18,374 nucleotides of DNA from an uncultured Solobacterium sp. Lineage in GTDB: Bacteria > Bacillota_I > Bacilli_A > Erysipelotrichales > Erysipelotrichaceae. The notes beneath the pieces were generated by a model. That model was not told the origin of the DNA. It ran no database searches and saw only the letters and a list, made by a program, of their open reading frames with translations. The stretch lies in NCBI GenBank assembly GCA_937895985.1, contig CALBKL010000156.1, positions 1 through 18,374 of the forward strand, read 5' to 3'. Positions 8,422 to 16,009 of the stretch are shown here, in pieces (the stretch's first letter is position 1; each line of letters begins with the position of its first letter). Position numbers and translations under genes: made by a program.

Positions 8422-9597
8422 ATGTCCATATTTAATTATACAAATGAAGAATTAGCATCATTGAAGGCAACATTTACAGCAACAGAAATTCATCAACAAC
8501 CTTCTACTTGGGAAAAGACAATTGAACAAGTACGCTCTCGTGCAGATGAAATTAAAGCATTCATCTCTAAGGTTACTAGCCAAGAAGATTACGATGTAAT
8601 TTTGACAGGTGCAGGAACGAGTGAATTCGTTGGTAATGCACTCTATTCATATTTAAATCGTCAATTAAATTATAAAGTTAAGAGTTATGCTACAACAGAC
8701 TTAACAGCGACACCAGAGAATTATGTATCCGCACACAAGCCAACTTTATTAATCAGCTATGGTCGCTCAGGTGATTCACCTGAATCTGTAGGTGCGATTC
8801 AATCTGTAGAAGCAGTGAATGATAACCTATATCATTTGTTCATTACATGTAATAAAGACGGTGCTTTAAGCAAACGTCCAAATACAGAAGGTGATCGTTG
8901 CCTCGCAATTAATTTAACACCTGAAACATTGGATAAGAGTTTTGCGATGACATCAAGCTTTACAAATATGTATCTTGCAACAGTACTCTGCTTTAGTTTA
9001 GATAACTTTGATGAAACAGTCGCTGCTGTAAATGATGTGATTGGTGCCGCAAAACAACTTGTTGAAGAAGATTGGCCTACTATCAAGGAATTCGATGGTG
9101 CGTTTGACTACGGTAGAATCGTATACTTAGGCACAAATACATTGAAGGGTATTGCCCAAGAATCTGCACTAAAGATGTTGGAATTAAATGCTGGTAAGAT
9201 TGTAACGATGTATGATACACCTTTAGGTTTCCGTCATGGTCCTAAATCCATCATCGATAACACAACATTAACAGTTCTATATCTCTCTGATGGTGAATAT
9301 CAAAGACAATATGAACTTGACTTATTGAAAGAAATGTCAGGTCAACGCAAAGAAAATCGCATTATGGTTGTATGTAATACGCCATGTGAACTAGCAAAAT
9401 CTCTTGCGAACTATTATTATTGTTTTGATACACCAGCGAAGGATAATGTCTTTGTAGGTTTAGACTTTATTATCGTTGCACAATTGATGGCATTATTTGC
9501 GTCAATTCGTAATCACTTTACACCGGATAACCCATGTCCAACAGGCGAGGTTAACCGTGTTGTAAAGGGTGTAATCTTATATCCATATTCTAAATAA
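8422..9597 (+). CDS. agaS: AgaS-type SIS-domain amino-sugar-phosphate deaminase/isomerase
   Basis: This 391-residue cytoplasmic protein has two SIS (sugar isomerase) domains, roughly residues 45-210 and 215-385. Sugar-phosphate binding motifs are visible as TGAGTSEFVG (62-71), SYGRSGDSPES (112-122), FAMTSSFTNM (174-183) and GFRHGPKS (269-276). Length and motifs match AgaS, once called tagatose-6-phosphate ketose isomerase and later shown in enterobacteria to deaminate and isomerise galactosamine-6-phosphate to tagatose-6-phosphate. A strong AAGGAGG lies five bases before the ATG. An EIIA gene follows after 11 bases, and nagA diverges upstream, which supports an N-acetylgalactosamine or N-acetylglucosamine role. 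GlmS-like isomerase domains are related, but the N-terminal glutaminase is absent here. Confidence 0.88.
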   Translation: MSIFNYTNEELASLKATFTATEIHQQPSTWEKTIEQVRSRADEIKAFISKVTSQEDYDVILTGAGTSEFVGNALYSYLNRQLNYKVKSYATTDLTATPENYVSAHKPTLLISYGRSGDSPESVGAIQSVEAVNDNLYHLFITCNKDGALSKRPNTEGDRCLAINLTPETLDKSFAMTSSFTNMYLATVLCFSLDNFDETVAAVNDVIGAAKQLVEEDWPTIKEFDGAFDYGRIVYLGTNTLKGIAQESALKMLELNAGKIVTMYDTPLGFRHGPKSIIDNTTLTVLYLSDGEYQRQYELDLLKEMSGQRKENRIMVVCNTPCELAKSLANYYYCFDTPAKDNVFVGLDFIIVAQLMALFASIRNHFTPDNPCPTGEVNRVVKGVILYPYSK

Positions 9598-9608
9598 GGA
9601 GGAATGTT

Positions 9609-10049
9609 ATGATTGGTATTGTTGTTACAGGACACGGACATTTTGCTAGTGGCCTAACAAGCTCAGTAGAACTCATTGGTGGTAAACCAGAACATTATCA
9701 TGCGGTAGACTTCGTTCAAGAAGATTCTACAGATGATCTTGAAAAGAAATTAGAAGCAGCTTTTGCTTCCTTAAAGGATTGCACAGACGGAATCCTCGTA
9801 TTCACAGACTTAGTTGGTGGCTCACCATTCAAGGTTTCTGTTGAACTTGCAATGAAGCTACAAGATCAATACAAGATTGTTGTATTATCTGGTTCAAACT
9901 TAGGCATGATTGTGGAAGCTAACCTAACAAGAAGCTTCGCAAATGATATTGATTCCTTAGCTACTCAGACGATTGAGACAGGTAAGACACAAGTTATGCG
10001 TTTTGAACTTGTTCAACACAAAGAAGTTGAAACAGAAGACGGTATCTAA
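9609..10049 (+). CDS. PTS EIIA component, mannose/fructose/sorbose class (AgaF-like)
   Basis: This 146-residue soluble EIIA of the mannose-class phosphotransferase system accepts phosphate from HPr and passes it to an EIIB. The fold signature is clear: a short beta strand leads into VVTGHGHFASGL, where H9 corresponds to the phosphorylated histidine, and TDLVGGSPF at about 86-94 is the conserved (D)LxGGSP block. The ribosome site AAGGAGGA overlaps the agaS stop codon, so the two genes are co-transcribed. No EIIB, EIIC or EIID gene is in the window, so this EIIA must work with membrane subunits encoded elsewhere. A bidirectional terminator follows immediately. AgaF is the natural family name beside AgaS, but the substrate cannot be read from the sequence. 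Confidence 0.9.
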   Translation: MIGIVVTGHGHFASGLTSSVELIGGKPEHYHAVDFVQEDSTDDLEKKLEAAFASLKDCTDGILVFTDLVGGSPFKVSVELAMKLQDQYKIVVLSGSNLGMIVEANLTRSFANDIDSLATQTIETGKTQVMRFELVQHKEVETEDGI

Positions 10050-10056
10050 AAAGTAA

Positions 10057-10085
10057 AAATCGGTATAGTGCCGATTTTTATTTTT
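10057..10085. terminator. Bidirectional terminator between EIIA and rpiR-type genes
   Basis: An 8-bp stem (10057-10064, AAAATCGG, with 10072-10079, CCGATTTT) encloses a seven-base loop. T-rich tails lie on both strands (TTTTATTTTT rightward, TTTTTACTTT leftward). It serves the agaS-EIIA transcript and the leftward regulator transcript. The regulator's stop codon (10078-10080) lies at the edge of the stem. Confidence 0.85.
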
Positions 10086-10857
10086 GAGATTTAAATTGTA
10101 TATAATTCGCTAGTAAATCGATAAAGACAATAAATGGAATTAGTGGACTACATACTGTATCCTTCGTATTGGGAATTTGGTAGAACTCCGTGAAGGTAGG
10201 CTTCTTATCTAACTTGGTATTTGCCTGTCCAATGTAAATCGCGTAGGGTTCGTGCGTGAGTAGATGTGTGAAGGATACCGAATCAATTGTGGGTTCATCC
10301 TGCATGGAGATATAAATAAACAAGTCATTATGTTGAATGAGTTGCGATCGTAATTGTAAGAAATCTACGTTTGGGATGATAGAAATATCATAGCCAAGAT
10401 TGATTAAACGATATTGGAATGTATTGGCAATCGTTGACGCAAATCCTTCTCCATAAACATATATCTTCTCGGATTGATCAAAAATTTCTTGTAAGTGGTC
10501 AAAATCTTGCTCGGCAATCTCAATACATTTATTTTTAAGAGAATCAAAGTACTGGCTCTGGATACTCTCTTTAATATGCTGGTTTTCATCTGATGAATCA
10601 AATTCACAGTTTTGAAGGTCATTGCTATATTCATAAATGAATTCACGATAACCTTTAAAATTACACTTCTGTGCAAATCTGGATAGAGTAGGTTCAGAGA
10701 CGTAAAGAATCTTACTAATACGCTTTGAAGAGAAATCTAAAAGCTCGGTATTTTCCAGGAAATAATCTGCAATGCTTTGTTGTAAAGAGGACATTGTAGG
10801 GTAAACACTTTGAATAATTTGCTTGGTTTTTGTATTTAAACGGATGTTTCGAATCAT
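10078..10857 (-). CDS. RpiR/MurR-family transcription regulator
   Basis: This 259-residue regulator has the RpiR layout. An N-terminal helix-turn-helix domain (about 20-80) contains ISKILYVSEPTLSRFAQKCNF (starting at 47) and GYREF (69-73). A C-terminal SIS domain (about 125-250) begins KIYVYGEGFAST, which normally binds a sugar phosphate as effector. The start is firm: the ATG overlaps the stop of the upstream esterase gene as ATGA, and GAGGAAAG lies 7 bases before it. It is therefore the second gene of a leftward operon and would be autoregulated if it controls the divergent region near 11814-11921. Likely targets are the GH20-ABC operon and perhaps nagA/agaS. The effector is unknown, with an amino-sugar 6-phosphate the best guess. 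Confidence 0.88.
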   Translation of the reverse strand: MIRNIRLNTKTKQIIQSVYPTMSSLQQSIADYFLENTELLDFSSKRISKILYVSEPTLSRFAQKCNFKGYREFIYEYSNDLQNCEFDSSDENQHIKESIQSQYFDSLKNKCIEIAEQDFDHLQEIFDQSEKIYVYGEGFASTIANTFQYRLINLGYDISIIPNVDFLQLRSQLIQHNDLFIYISMQDEPTIDSVSFTHLLTHEPYAIYIGQANTKLDKKPTFTEFYQIPNTKDTVCSPLIPFIVFIDLLANYIQFKSQK

Positions 10858-11813
10858 AGGCTTTCCTCGTTATATGTACGAATGAAATTGATGAGAGTAT
10901 GTGCTGCATTTAGATGAGATGTTTTATTAGGGTGGCTTGCAAAACAGAAGCCATCTTTTTCTGTTGCGGTATTAAATCTTAAAAAGAGACTAGAAGTTTC
11001 TAAGGCTACTTTTTGAACGGAAGAAAGAAGTGATTCTTCCATCAGCCCATAACATAATAAGAACTTTGCGTTTGGAAATTTTATCTTTAACTTCATGATG
11101 AAATGAATATATAGTTCTTGAAAGCGTTGTTCACGTTCTAGAATTCCTCTTGTATAGGAAGCGTCATTCGTACCAAGATTGATAATCACCCAAGAAGGAT
11201 TTTCGCTTATATCATATGGAAAGATAGTAGGTAAAATATCTTCGGTATTTGGCTTTTCTTCAGATTCTGGAATCCAACGAGAGATGATTCCATTACCACT
11301 ATACGCAATGATAATTGGTAGAGTGTTTAATGCATTTGAAACTAAATAAGGATATGCATGCGTACAATCTTCAAAGTGTGTATTGAATACAAGTGGTGTG
11401 GTATCTGCTTCTAAACCATAACCTGCAGATAAAGAATCACCTACCCAAAGAATAGATTTGCTTGGCTTATCTAACTTAGAGATTTCTCCATCAGTTTGTA
11501 TATCTTCTAATGCAAAAAAACCATACTGTAGCTCTGTAATCTGAATAATTTTGACATGCATAATTTCTGGTTTAGCAAATGAGAGGAAATATGTATGACT
11601 ACCTTCTTTTAAGTCAATTTTCTGATACAATTCATCCTCAATAAATACTGCTAAAATGACAGGACCATACAGTGTATGATGACTACTTATCTGTAATGTA
11701 ATAGACTTACCAAGAAATGCAAATTGAAAGCCCGAGGAAGACCACTGAAATTGATAATGATGATTTACCTGATTGTATGGTGGTAGAAATGTAAGTTTAG
11801 ACAATAAATTCAT
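10854..11813 (-). CDS. Cytoplasmic SGNH-hydrolase esterase, CE2-like
   Basis: This 319-residue protein has two domains. Residues 1-110 look like the beta-sandwich found at the N-terminus of carbohydrate esterase family 2 (QWSSSGFQFAFLGKSITLQI, then SHTYFLSFA). Residues 120-315 are an SGNH/GDSL hydrolase: WVGDSLSAGYG with nucleophile S127, YSGNGI with G173, LGTNDAS with N216, and SHPN with H294. The aspartate expected three residues before that histidine is replaced by F291, so the enzyme may use a Ser-His dyad, as I recall for some CE2 members. No signal peptide or lipobox is present, so it should act in the cytoplasm, unlike most CE2 enzymes. A role in removing O-acetyl groups from imported glycans is inferred from context. 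The start has no Shine-Dalgarno sequence. It overlaps the downstream regulator by ATGA. Confidence 0.82.
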   Translation of the reverse strand: MNLLSKLTFLPPYNQVNHHYQFQWSSSGFQFAFLGKSITLQISSHHTLYGPVILAVFIEDELYQKIDLKEGSHTYFLSFAKPEIMHVKIIQITELQYGFFALEDIQTDGEISKLDKPSKSILWVGDSLSAGYGLEADTTPLVFNTHFEDCTHAYPYLVSNALNTLPIIIAYSGNGIISRWIPESEEKPNTEDILPTIFPYDISENPSWVIINLGTNDASYTRGILEREQRFQELYIHFIMKLKIKFPNAKFLLCYGLMEESLLSSVQKVALETSSLFLRFNTATEKDGFCFASHPNKTSHLNAAHTLINFIRTYNEESL

Positions 11814-11819
11814 AACACT

Positions 11820-11842
11820 ATATTACACGAAAATATTTTATA
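11820..11842 (-). promoter_or_regulatory. Weak promoter elements for the esterase-regulator operon
   Basis: On the - strand two -10-like boxes are present, TATAAA (11837-11842) and TAATAT (11820-11825), neither with a good -35 box. The nearer one would put the RNA start at about the esterase ATG. The farther one gives a short leader with no ribosome site. Which is used cannot be decided by eye. Confidence 0.3.
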
Positions 11843-11853
11843 GAAGTCTATTT

Positions 11854-11867
11854 AGAAAGTACTTTCA
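11854..11867. promoter_or_regulatory. Palindromic operator candidate, site 1
   Basis: AGAAAGTACTTTCA contains a perfect 12-bp palindrome, GAAAGTACTTTC (11855-11866). It lies between the divergent esterase-regulator and GH20-ABC operons and is identical to site 2 except for the two central bases. Its TA centre argues against a normal catabolite-responsive element. Confidence 0.6.
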
Positions 11868-11883
11868 TCAAATGTAGAACGAA

Positions 11884-11897
11884 AGAAAGCGCTTTCA
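11884..11897. promoter_or_regulatory. Palindromic operator candidate, site 2 (cre-like)
   Basis: AGAAAGCGCTTTCA contains a perfect 12-bp palindrome, GAAAGCGCTTTC (11885-11896). It matches the ideal CcpA-binding cre TGAAAGCGCTTTCA at 13 of 14 positions. It lies where the -35 box of the GH20 promoter would be, so binding should block RNA polymerase. It may be bound by CcpA, by the neighbouring RpiR protein, or by both. Confidence 0.65.
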
Positions 11898-11909
11898 ACT
11901 TATCATAAT

Positions 11910-11915
11910 TATAAT
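11910..11915 (+). promoter_or_regulatory. -10 box of the GH20-ABC operon
   Basis: A consensus TATAAT ends six bases before the GH20 ATG at 11922, so the RNA start would fall on or beside the start codon. No recognisable -35 box is present at 16-18 bp; that space is filled by palindrome site 2. Confidence 0.45.
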
Positions 11916-11921
11916 AAAATT

Positions 11922-13742
11922 ATGGAAGAAATGATAGATAAAACGAATCTACAATTCCTCTTAGAGGAAAATAATTGGCTACAACAAGTTCTTAATCAAA
12001 AAAAGATTATTTGTAAACAAGAACCTATAAATGGCTATCAAATTCACTTTTGTGATGATGGAATCGAAATTGTGTATTCTTCTATCTCACAAAGAAATCG
12101 GGCATTACTTGCGTTAACAACTACCATGCATGATGACGTTGAAATTAGTGTTGTAAAAGACCTTGGGGTGATGCTGGACTGTTCTAGGAATGCAGTACCT
12201 AAGATAATGGCACTAAAGAAGTTCATACGTTATTTATCTTTTATGGGATATTCATTTTTAGGCTTGTATATGGAGGATACATTAAAGATTGATGGTGAAC
12301 CATATATTGGTTATCAAAGAGGAGCATACACCATAAAAGATATTCAAGAGTTAGATATTTATGCACAGCAGTATGGAATTGAACTACGACCATACGTACA
12401 AACGTTAGCCCATCTGAATCAAATTGTTCGCTATGAAGAATATCAAAAGATGATTGATGTGGATGATATTTTGCTTGTTGGATCGAGTCGTACGCATACA
12501 TATCTAGAGAATCTATTTCGTACTTTAGACAAAGCGTTTCATTCTAGAAAAGTAAACATTGGTATGGATGAAGCATTTATGTTAGGGCTAGGGAAATATC
12601 TAACGGAGCATGGTTATCAAAATCGTTTGGAAATCATGAATCAACACTTACAAACGGTAAGAGAGATTGCTAGTAAATATAACTTTGAACTACAGATGTG
12701 GAGCGATATGTTCTTTAGACTTGCAGCAAACGGTAGTTACTACAATCTAAGTCAAGAACAGATTCAGAAAATTAAAGTTCCAGAAGATGTAAATTTAGCT
12801 TATTGGGATTATTACTCAACAGATAAACAACATTATGCGGATAATCTAAAACTACATAAAAACCTATCACCGAATATTTCGTTTGTAGGTGGTGCTTGGA
12901 AGTGGACGGGTTTTATCCCACATAATCGCTATAGCATTCATGCATGCAAGGCAGCAATTCAAGCATGTATCGAAAATCATATTGATGAAATTACTTTTGC
13001 GGCATGGGGCGATGATGGTGCAGAGACATCACTCTTCGCAATCTTGCCAGCACTATTTGTAAATGCAAATGAAATTTATGGCAATCACATGAGTGAGAAG
13101 TGCTTTGAAGTGTTAACAGGAATATCTCTTGATACATTCCTATCAATTGATGAAGTGAATCCATGCACAAAGGATGGCTTTACACATAACAATGCAAGTA
13201 AATATTTCTTATATAACGATTTGTTGCAGGGAACGTTTGACTCTGTTGCACAAGCTTCGATGATTCGTGAAATTCAATCTGTACTACCCAAAATTTCAAA
13301 TAAATCGATTGAGTCAAGTGATTTATTATATTACTTCAAAACAGTACAGTCACTAATTGAAGTACTAGAGCTAAAACTTAATTTAGGTAATGAAATCTAT
13401 CATGCATACAAACAAAACGATTTACAAGCTTTGCATAAGATTGTTAATCAAATACTTCCAGAGTTAATCAAACGTATCGAAACTTTCTACAATGCATTCA
13501 AGAAACAGTGGTATCTAGAAAATCACAATCAAGGATTTGAAGTACAAGCTGTGCGTTTGGGTGGATTAAAGCAGAGAGTAATCGATGTACGTGAGCAATT
13601 ACTGGCATATCAGAAAGGAGAGGTTACTAAAATAGACGAACTAGAAGAAGAGCATTTAGATTTTCACTATTTTGATGATAGTTCGATAGAAAGACTGAAT
13701 TATAATCTATGGTCACATATCGTCTCAACATCAAAACTGTGA
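11922..13742 (+). CDS. Intracellular GH20 beta-N-acetylhexosaminidase (GcnA-like)
   Basis: This 606-residue glycoside hydrolase family 20 enzyme releases terminal beta-linked GlcNAc or GalNAc. The layout fits the streptococcal GcnA type of about 630 residues. An N-terminal alpha/beta domain (about 1-75) leads into the TIM barrel with LGVMLDCSRNAVP (81-93). The catalytic Asp-Glu pair is D216-E217 in NIGMDEAF, and barrel-end motifs are MWSDMFFR, YWDYYS and AAWGDDGAETS. A helical C-terminal region runs from about 430. There is no signal peptide, so it acts on glycans already imported, which fits the ABC transporter genes directly downstream. No Shine-Dalgarno sequence precedes the ATG, and a TATAAT box ends six bases upstream, suggesting a leaderless message or another start such as the ATG at 11931. 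Confidence 0.9.
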   Translation: MEEMIDKTNLQFLLEENNWLQQVLNQKKIICKQEPINGYQIHFCDDGIEIVYSSISQRNRALLALTTTMHDDVEISVVKDLGVMLDCSRNAVPKIMALKKFIRYLSFMGYSFLGLYMEDTLKIDGEPYIGYQRGAYTIKDIQELDIYAQQYGIELRPYVQTLAHLNQIVRYEEYQKMIDVDDILLVGSSRTHTYLENLFRTLDKAFHSRKVNIGMDEAFMLGLGKYLTEHGYQNRLEIMNQHLQTVREIASKYNFELQMWSDMFFRLAANGSYYNLSQEQIQKIKVPEDVNLAYWDYYSTDKQHYADNLKLHKNLSPNISFVGGAWKWTGFIPHNRYSIHACKAAIQACIENHIDEITFAAWGDDGAETSLFAILPALFVNANEIYGNHMSEKCFEVLTGISLDTFLSIDEVNPCTKDGFTHNNASKYFLYNDLLQGTFDSVAQASMIREIQSVLPKISNKSIESSDLLYYFKTVQSLIEVLELKLNLGNEIYHAYKQNDLQALHKIVNQILPELIKRIETFYNAFKKQWYLENHNQGFEVQAVRLGGLKQRVIDVREQLLAYQKGEVTKIDELEEEHLDFHYFDDSSIERLNYNLWSHIVSTSKL

Positions 13743-13781
13743 GGCATCACAACCACTTAAATAATTCACAGGAGGAAAGAC

Positions 13782-15038
13782 ATGAAGAAAAAATTATTAA
13801 GTGCAGTATTTGCGGCTATGCTAGCCGTAGGTAGCTTAGCAGGATGTGGCAAGAAAGCATCAGAAGCAGGCACAGACAAGACAACGATCGAATTCTGGAC
13901 AATCGATCTAAAGGCAAATTTCGAAGATTATTTTAAAACAATGATTGCAAACTATGAGAAGGAAAACCCAGATGTAGAGGTTAACTGGACAGATATTCCT
14001 TACGCAGATATGCAGTCTAAATTAGTGGCAGCAGTAGCTGGTGGAACAGCGCCAGATGTAGTAAATCTCAATACACAATTTGCATTAACACTAGCTGGTA
14101 AAGGCGCACTTGTTGATTTAAACAAGGAAGCTACAGCAGAACAAAAAGCAATTTATAATGAAGGCTTATGGAATTCAGCTAAGATTGGTGATTCTGTATA
14201 TGCATTCCCATGGTATGCTTCACCAGATATTATGTTCAGCAATAAGGAACTAATGGCAAAGGCTGGTATTACAGAACCACATACATACGCAGAAGCATTG
14301 AAAGAAGCAGAAGACTTCTACAATAAGACAGGCGCATACCTATTCTTACCAGATGGATTCTTCAACATGTTAGTATCTGAAAATATCGACATCTTATCTA
14401 AGGATGGTAAGAAGGCAGCTTTCAATACAGACCAGACAGTGGCTTTACTTGAACAATACAAAGCATTAACAGACAAGGGTGTTCTTCCTAAGACAAACTG
14501 GGGTTCATGGGATGAAGCATTGAAATTATTTGAATCCAGTAAATTAGCCATCGTAAGTTCATCAGGATCTTCTTTAGGCAGAATTAAGGATGAAGCACCA
14601 GATGTATACAAACTTATCAATGTATCTACACCATTAACAGGTTCTAATGGTTTAAGCAGAAACCCATTAATGAACTTAGTAGTTCCAACAGCAAGTAAGA
14701 ATCATGAAGCAGCTATCAAGTTCGCTAACTATGTTACAAATGATGATAATCAGCTAGCTTTCTGCAAACTTGTATCTATTTTCCCATCTACAACAAAGGC
14801 ATCTGAAGATCCATTCTTCACATCTAATACATCTACTTTAGAAGGAGAAGCAAGTGCTATGTCTGCAAAGGCAAGCTTAACTTCACAGGACTTCTCATTA
14901 GGTATCGCTAGCCAAGATGCTATCGCTACAGCCATCAACAAGGCATATGAAGCAAGCATTATCAACGGTGAAGATATCCGTGCCTCACTCAAGCAAGCAG
15001 AAGAAGATGTAAACAAGATTCTCAGCGAAGCGAAGTAA
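13782..15038 (+). CDS. Sugar ABC transporter substrate-binding lipoprotein
   Basis: This 418-residue extracellular solute-binding protein of the CUT1 (MalE/family 1) type captures an oligosaccharide and delivers it to the two permeases encoded next. A lipoprotein signal is clear: a basic MKKK start, a hydrophobic core, and lipobox LAGC at 19-22 with C22 as the lipidated residue. A short polar linker follows, then the first lobe with EFWTID and LVAAVAGGTAPDVVNLN, a typical family stretch. A good AGGAGG site lies 7 bases before the ATG, 39 bases after the GH20 gene. A strong GC-rich hairpin follows the stop codon. The ligand cannot be read from the sequence. A HexNAc-containing oligosaccharide is inferred from the adjacent intracellular hexosaminidase. 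Confidence 0.92.
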   Translation: MKKKLLSAVFAAMLAVGSLAGCGKKASEAGTDKTTIEFWTIDLKANFEDYFKTMIANYEKENPDVEVNWTDIPYADMQSKLVAAVAGGTAPDVVNLNTQFALTLAGKGALVDLNKEATAEQKAIYNEGLWNSAKIGDSVYAFPWYASPDIMFSNKELMAKAGITEPHTYAEALKEAEDFYNKTGAYLFLPDGFFNMLVSENIDILSKDGKKAAFNTDQTVALLEQYKALTDKGVLPKTNWGSWDEALKLFESSKLAIVSSSGSSLGRIKDEAPDVYKLINVSTPLTGSNGLSRNPLMNLVVPTASKNHEAAIKFANYVTNDDNQLAFCKLVSIFPSTTKASEDPFFTSNTSTLEGEASAMSAKASLTSQDFSLGIASQDAIATAINKAYEASIINGEDIRASLKQAEEDVNKILSEAK

Positions 15039-15044
15039 CGATTG

Positions 15045-15080
15045 ATGTTTCCCCGAGCACAATCTAGCTCGGGGAAACAT
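15045..15080 (+). promoter_or_regulatory. Intercistronic hairpin between binding protein and permease genes
   Basis: A perfect 14-bp inverted repeat pairs 15045-15058 (ATGTTTCCCCGAGC) with 15067-15080 (GCTCGGGGAAACAT) around an eight-base loop. It starts 7 bases after the stop codon. No run of T follows (ATTTATAC), so it probably stabilises the binding-protein message and only partly stops transcription. This would give more binding protein than permease. Confidence 0.8.
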
Positions 15081-15103
15081 ATTTATACAATAGGAGGATA
15101 TGC

Positions 15104-16009
15104 ATGAGTCTCACAAATAAAATGGTATCTCGAAGAAAAAGAAGAGAAACAAGAACGGCGTATGCCTTCATGACACCGGCTTTGATTATCATTACAGTCT
15201 TTACAATCATACCTATCATTGGAAGTTTGATTTTGATGTTTTATAACTACTCCGTTTTAGGAGAAACAAAGTTTGTGGGTTTCCAAAACTTTATCAGTGC
15301 CTTCCAAGATAGAGAGTTTTTGATTGCGGTAAAGAATTCAATTGTATTTGTTGTCATTGTACCAATCATCCAGATTCTATCGATTCTAATCGCATTATTT
15401 GTAAATCGAAAAATACCAGGAATTAGTTTATTCCGTACACTCTTCTACATTCCAGTCGTCACTTCCATGGTAGCGGTATCTATCATCTGGGGATTTATCT
15501 TTGACTCACATGGTATTATCAATACCTTACTAATGGACCTCGGCTGGATTACACAACCATTTGGCTTTTTAAGTGATAAGTATGCGGCGATGCCGTGCTT
15601 GATGTTTATTACATTATGGCAAGGTTTAGGATACTACATGATGATGTATCTAGCAGGTCTTCAAGGGATTCCACAGGAACTGATTGAAGCGGCGAAAATC
15701 GATGGTGCTACAAATTTAGAAACAATTGTAAAAGTCAAAATCCCATTATTGAAACCATATATCTGGTTATGTACTTTGAACTCCGTTATTTCTGCGATTG
15801 GTGTATTCGATGTTGTATTCGTACTAACTAAGGGTGGACCAAATAACGCAACAATGGTTATCAACTACTATTCCTATGTAAAGGCCTTCGGTGATTTCCA
15901 ATTTGGTTACGCAGCCGCAATCGGTGCTTTACAGGCAATTATCACAAGTACATTAAGTATCGCTGTATTTGTATATGGTAAGAAAGGAGGTATGTCAAAT
16001 AATGAATAA
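15104..16009 (+). CDS. Sugar ABC transporter permease (MalF/UgpA type)
   Basis: This 301-residue inner-membrane permease of a CUT1 importer has six predicted membrane segments, at about 23-45, 78-100, 112-133, 163-185, 222-242 and 268-290. The basic N-terminus RRKRRETRTAY and the first helix AFMTPALIII are typical. The EAA loop that contacts the ATPase is EAAKIDGATNLETIVKVKIP (195-214). TAGGAGG lies about 7 bases before the ATG. The last eight bases overlap the next permease gene, so the two halves of the channel are translated together. Confidence 0.94.
   Translation: MSLTNKMVSRRKRRETRTAYAFMTPALIIITVFTIIPIIGSLILMFYNYSVLGETKFVGFQNFISAFQDREFLIAVKNSIVFVVIVPIIQILSILIALFVNRKIPGISLFRTLFYIPVVTSMVAVSIIWGFIFDSHGIINTLLMDLGWITQPFGFLSDKYAAMPCLMFITLWQGLGYYMMMYLAGLQGIPQELIEAAKIDGATNLETIVKVKIPLLKPYIWLCTLNSVISAIGVFDVVFVLTKGGPNNATMVINYYSYVKAFGDFQFGYAAAIGALQAIITSTLSIAVFVYGKKGGMSNNE
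15981..15990 (+). promoter_or_regulatory. Ribosome binding site deciding the second permease start
   Basis: AGAAAGGAGG lies inside the end of the first permease gene, 11 bases before the ATG at 16002. A longer reading frame from a TTG at 15969 would read through this site, so the ATG at 16002 is the better start. Confidence 0.75.

Noticed and set aside
11854..11867. Site 1 as a canonical cre
   Set aside because: The central CG required in catabolite-responsive elements is TA here; it is kept only as an operator candidate for another protein.
15045..15090. Hairpin after the binding-protein gene as a full terminator
   Set aside because: No T-run follows the stem, and the permease genes downstream have no obvious promoter of their own.
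15969..16001. Longer start (TTG at 15969) for the second permease
   Set aside because: It would read through the AAGGAGG ribosome site, and its eleven extra residues are not permease-like. The ATG at 16002 is correctly placed after that site.
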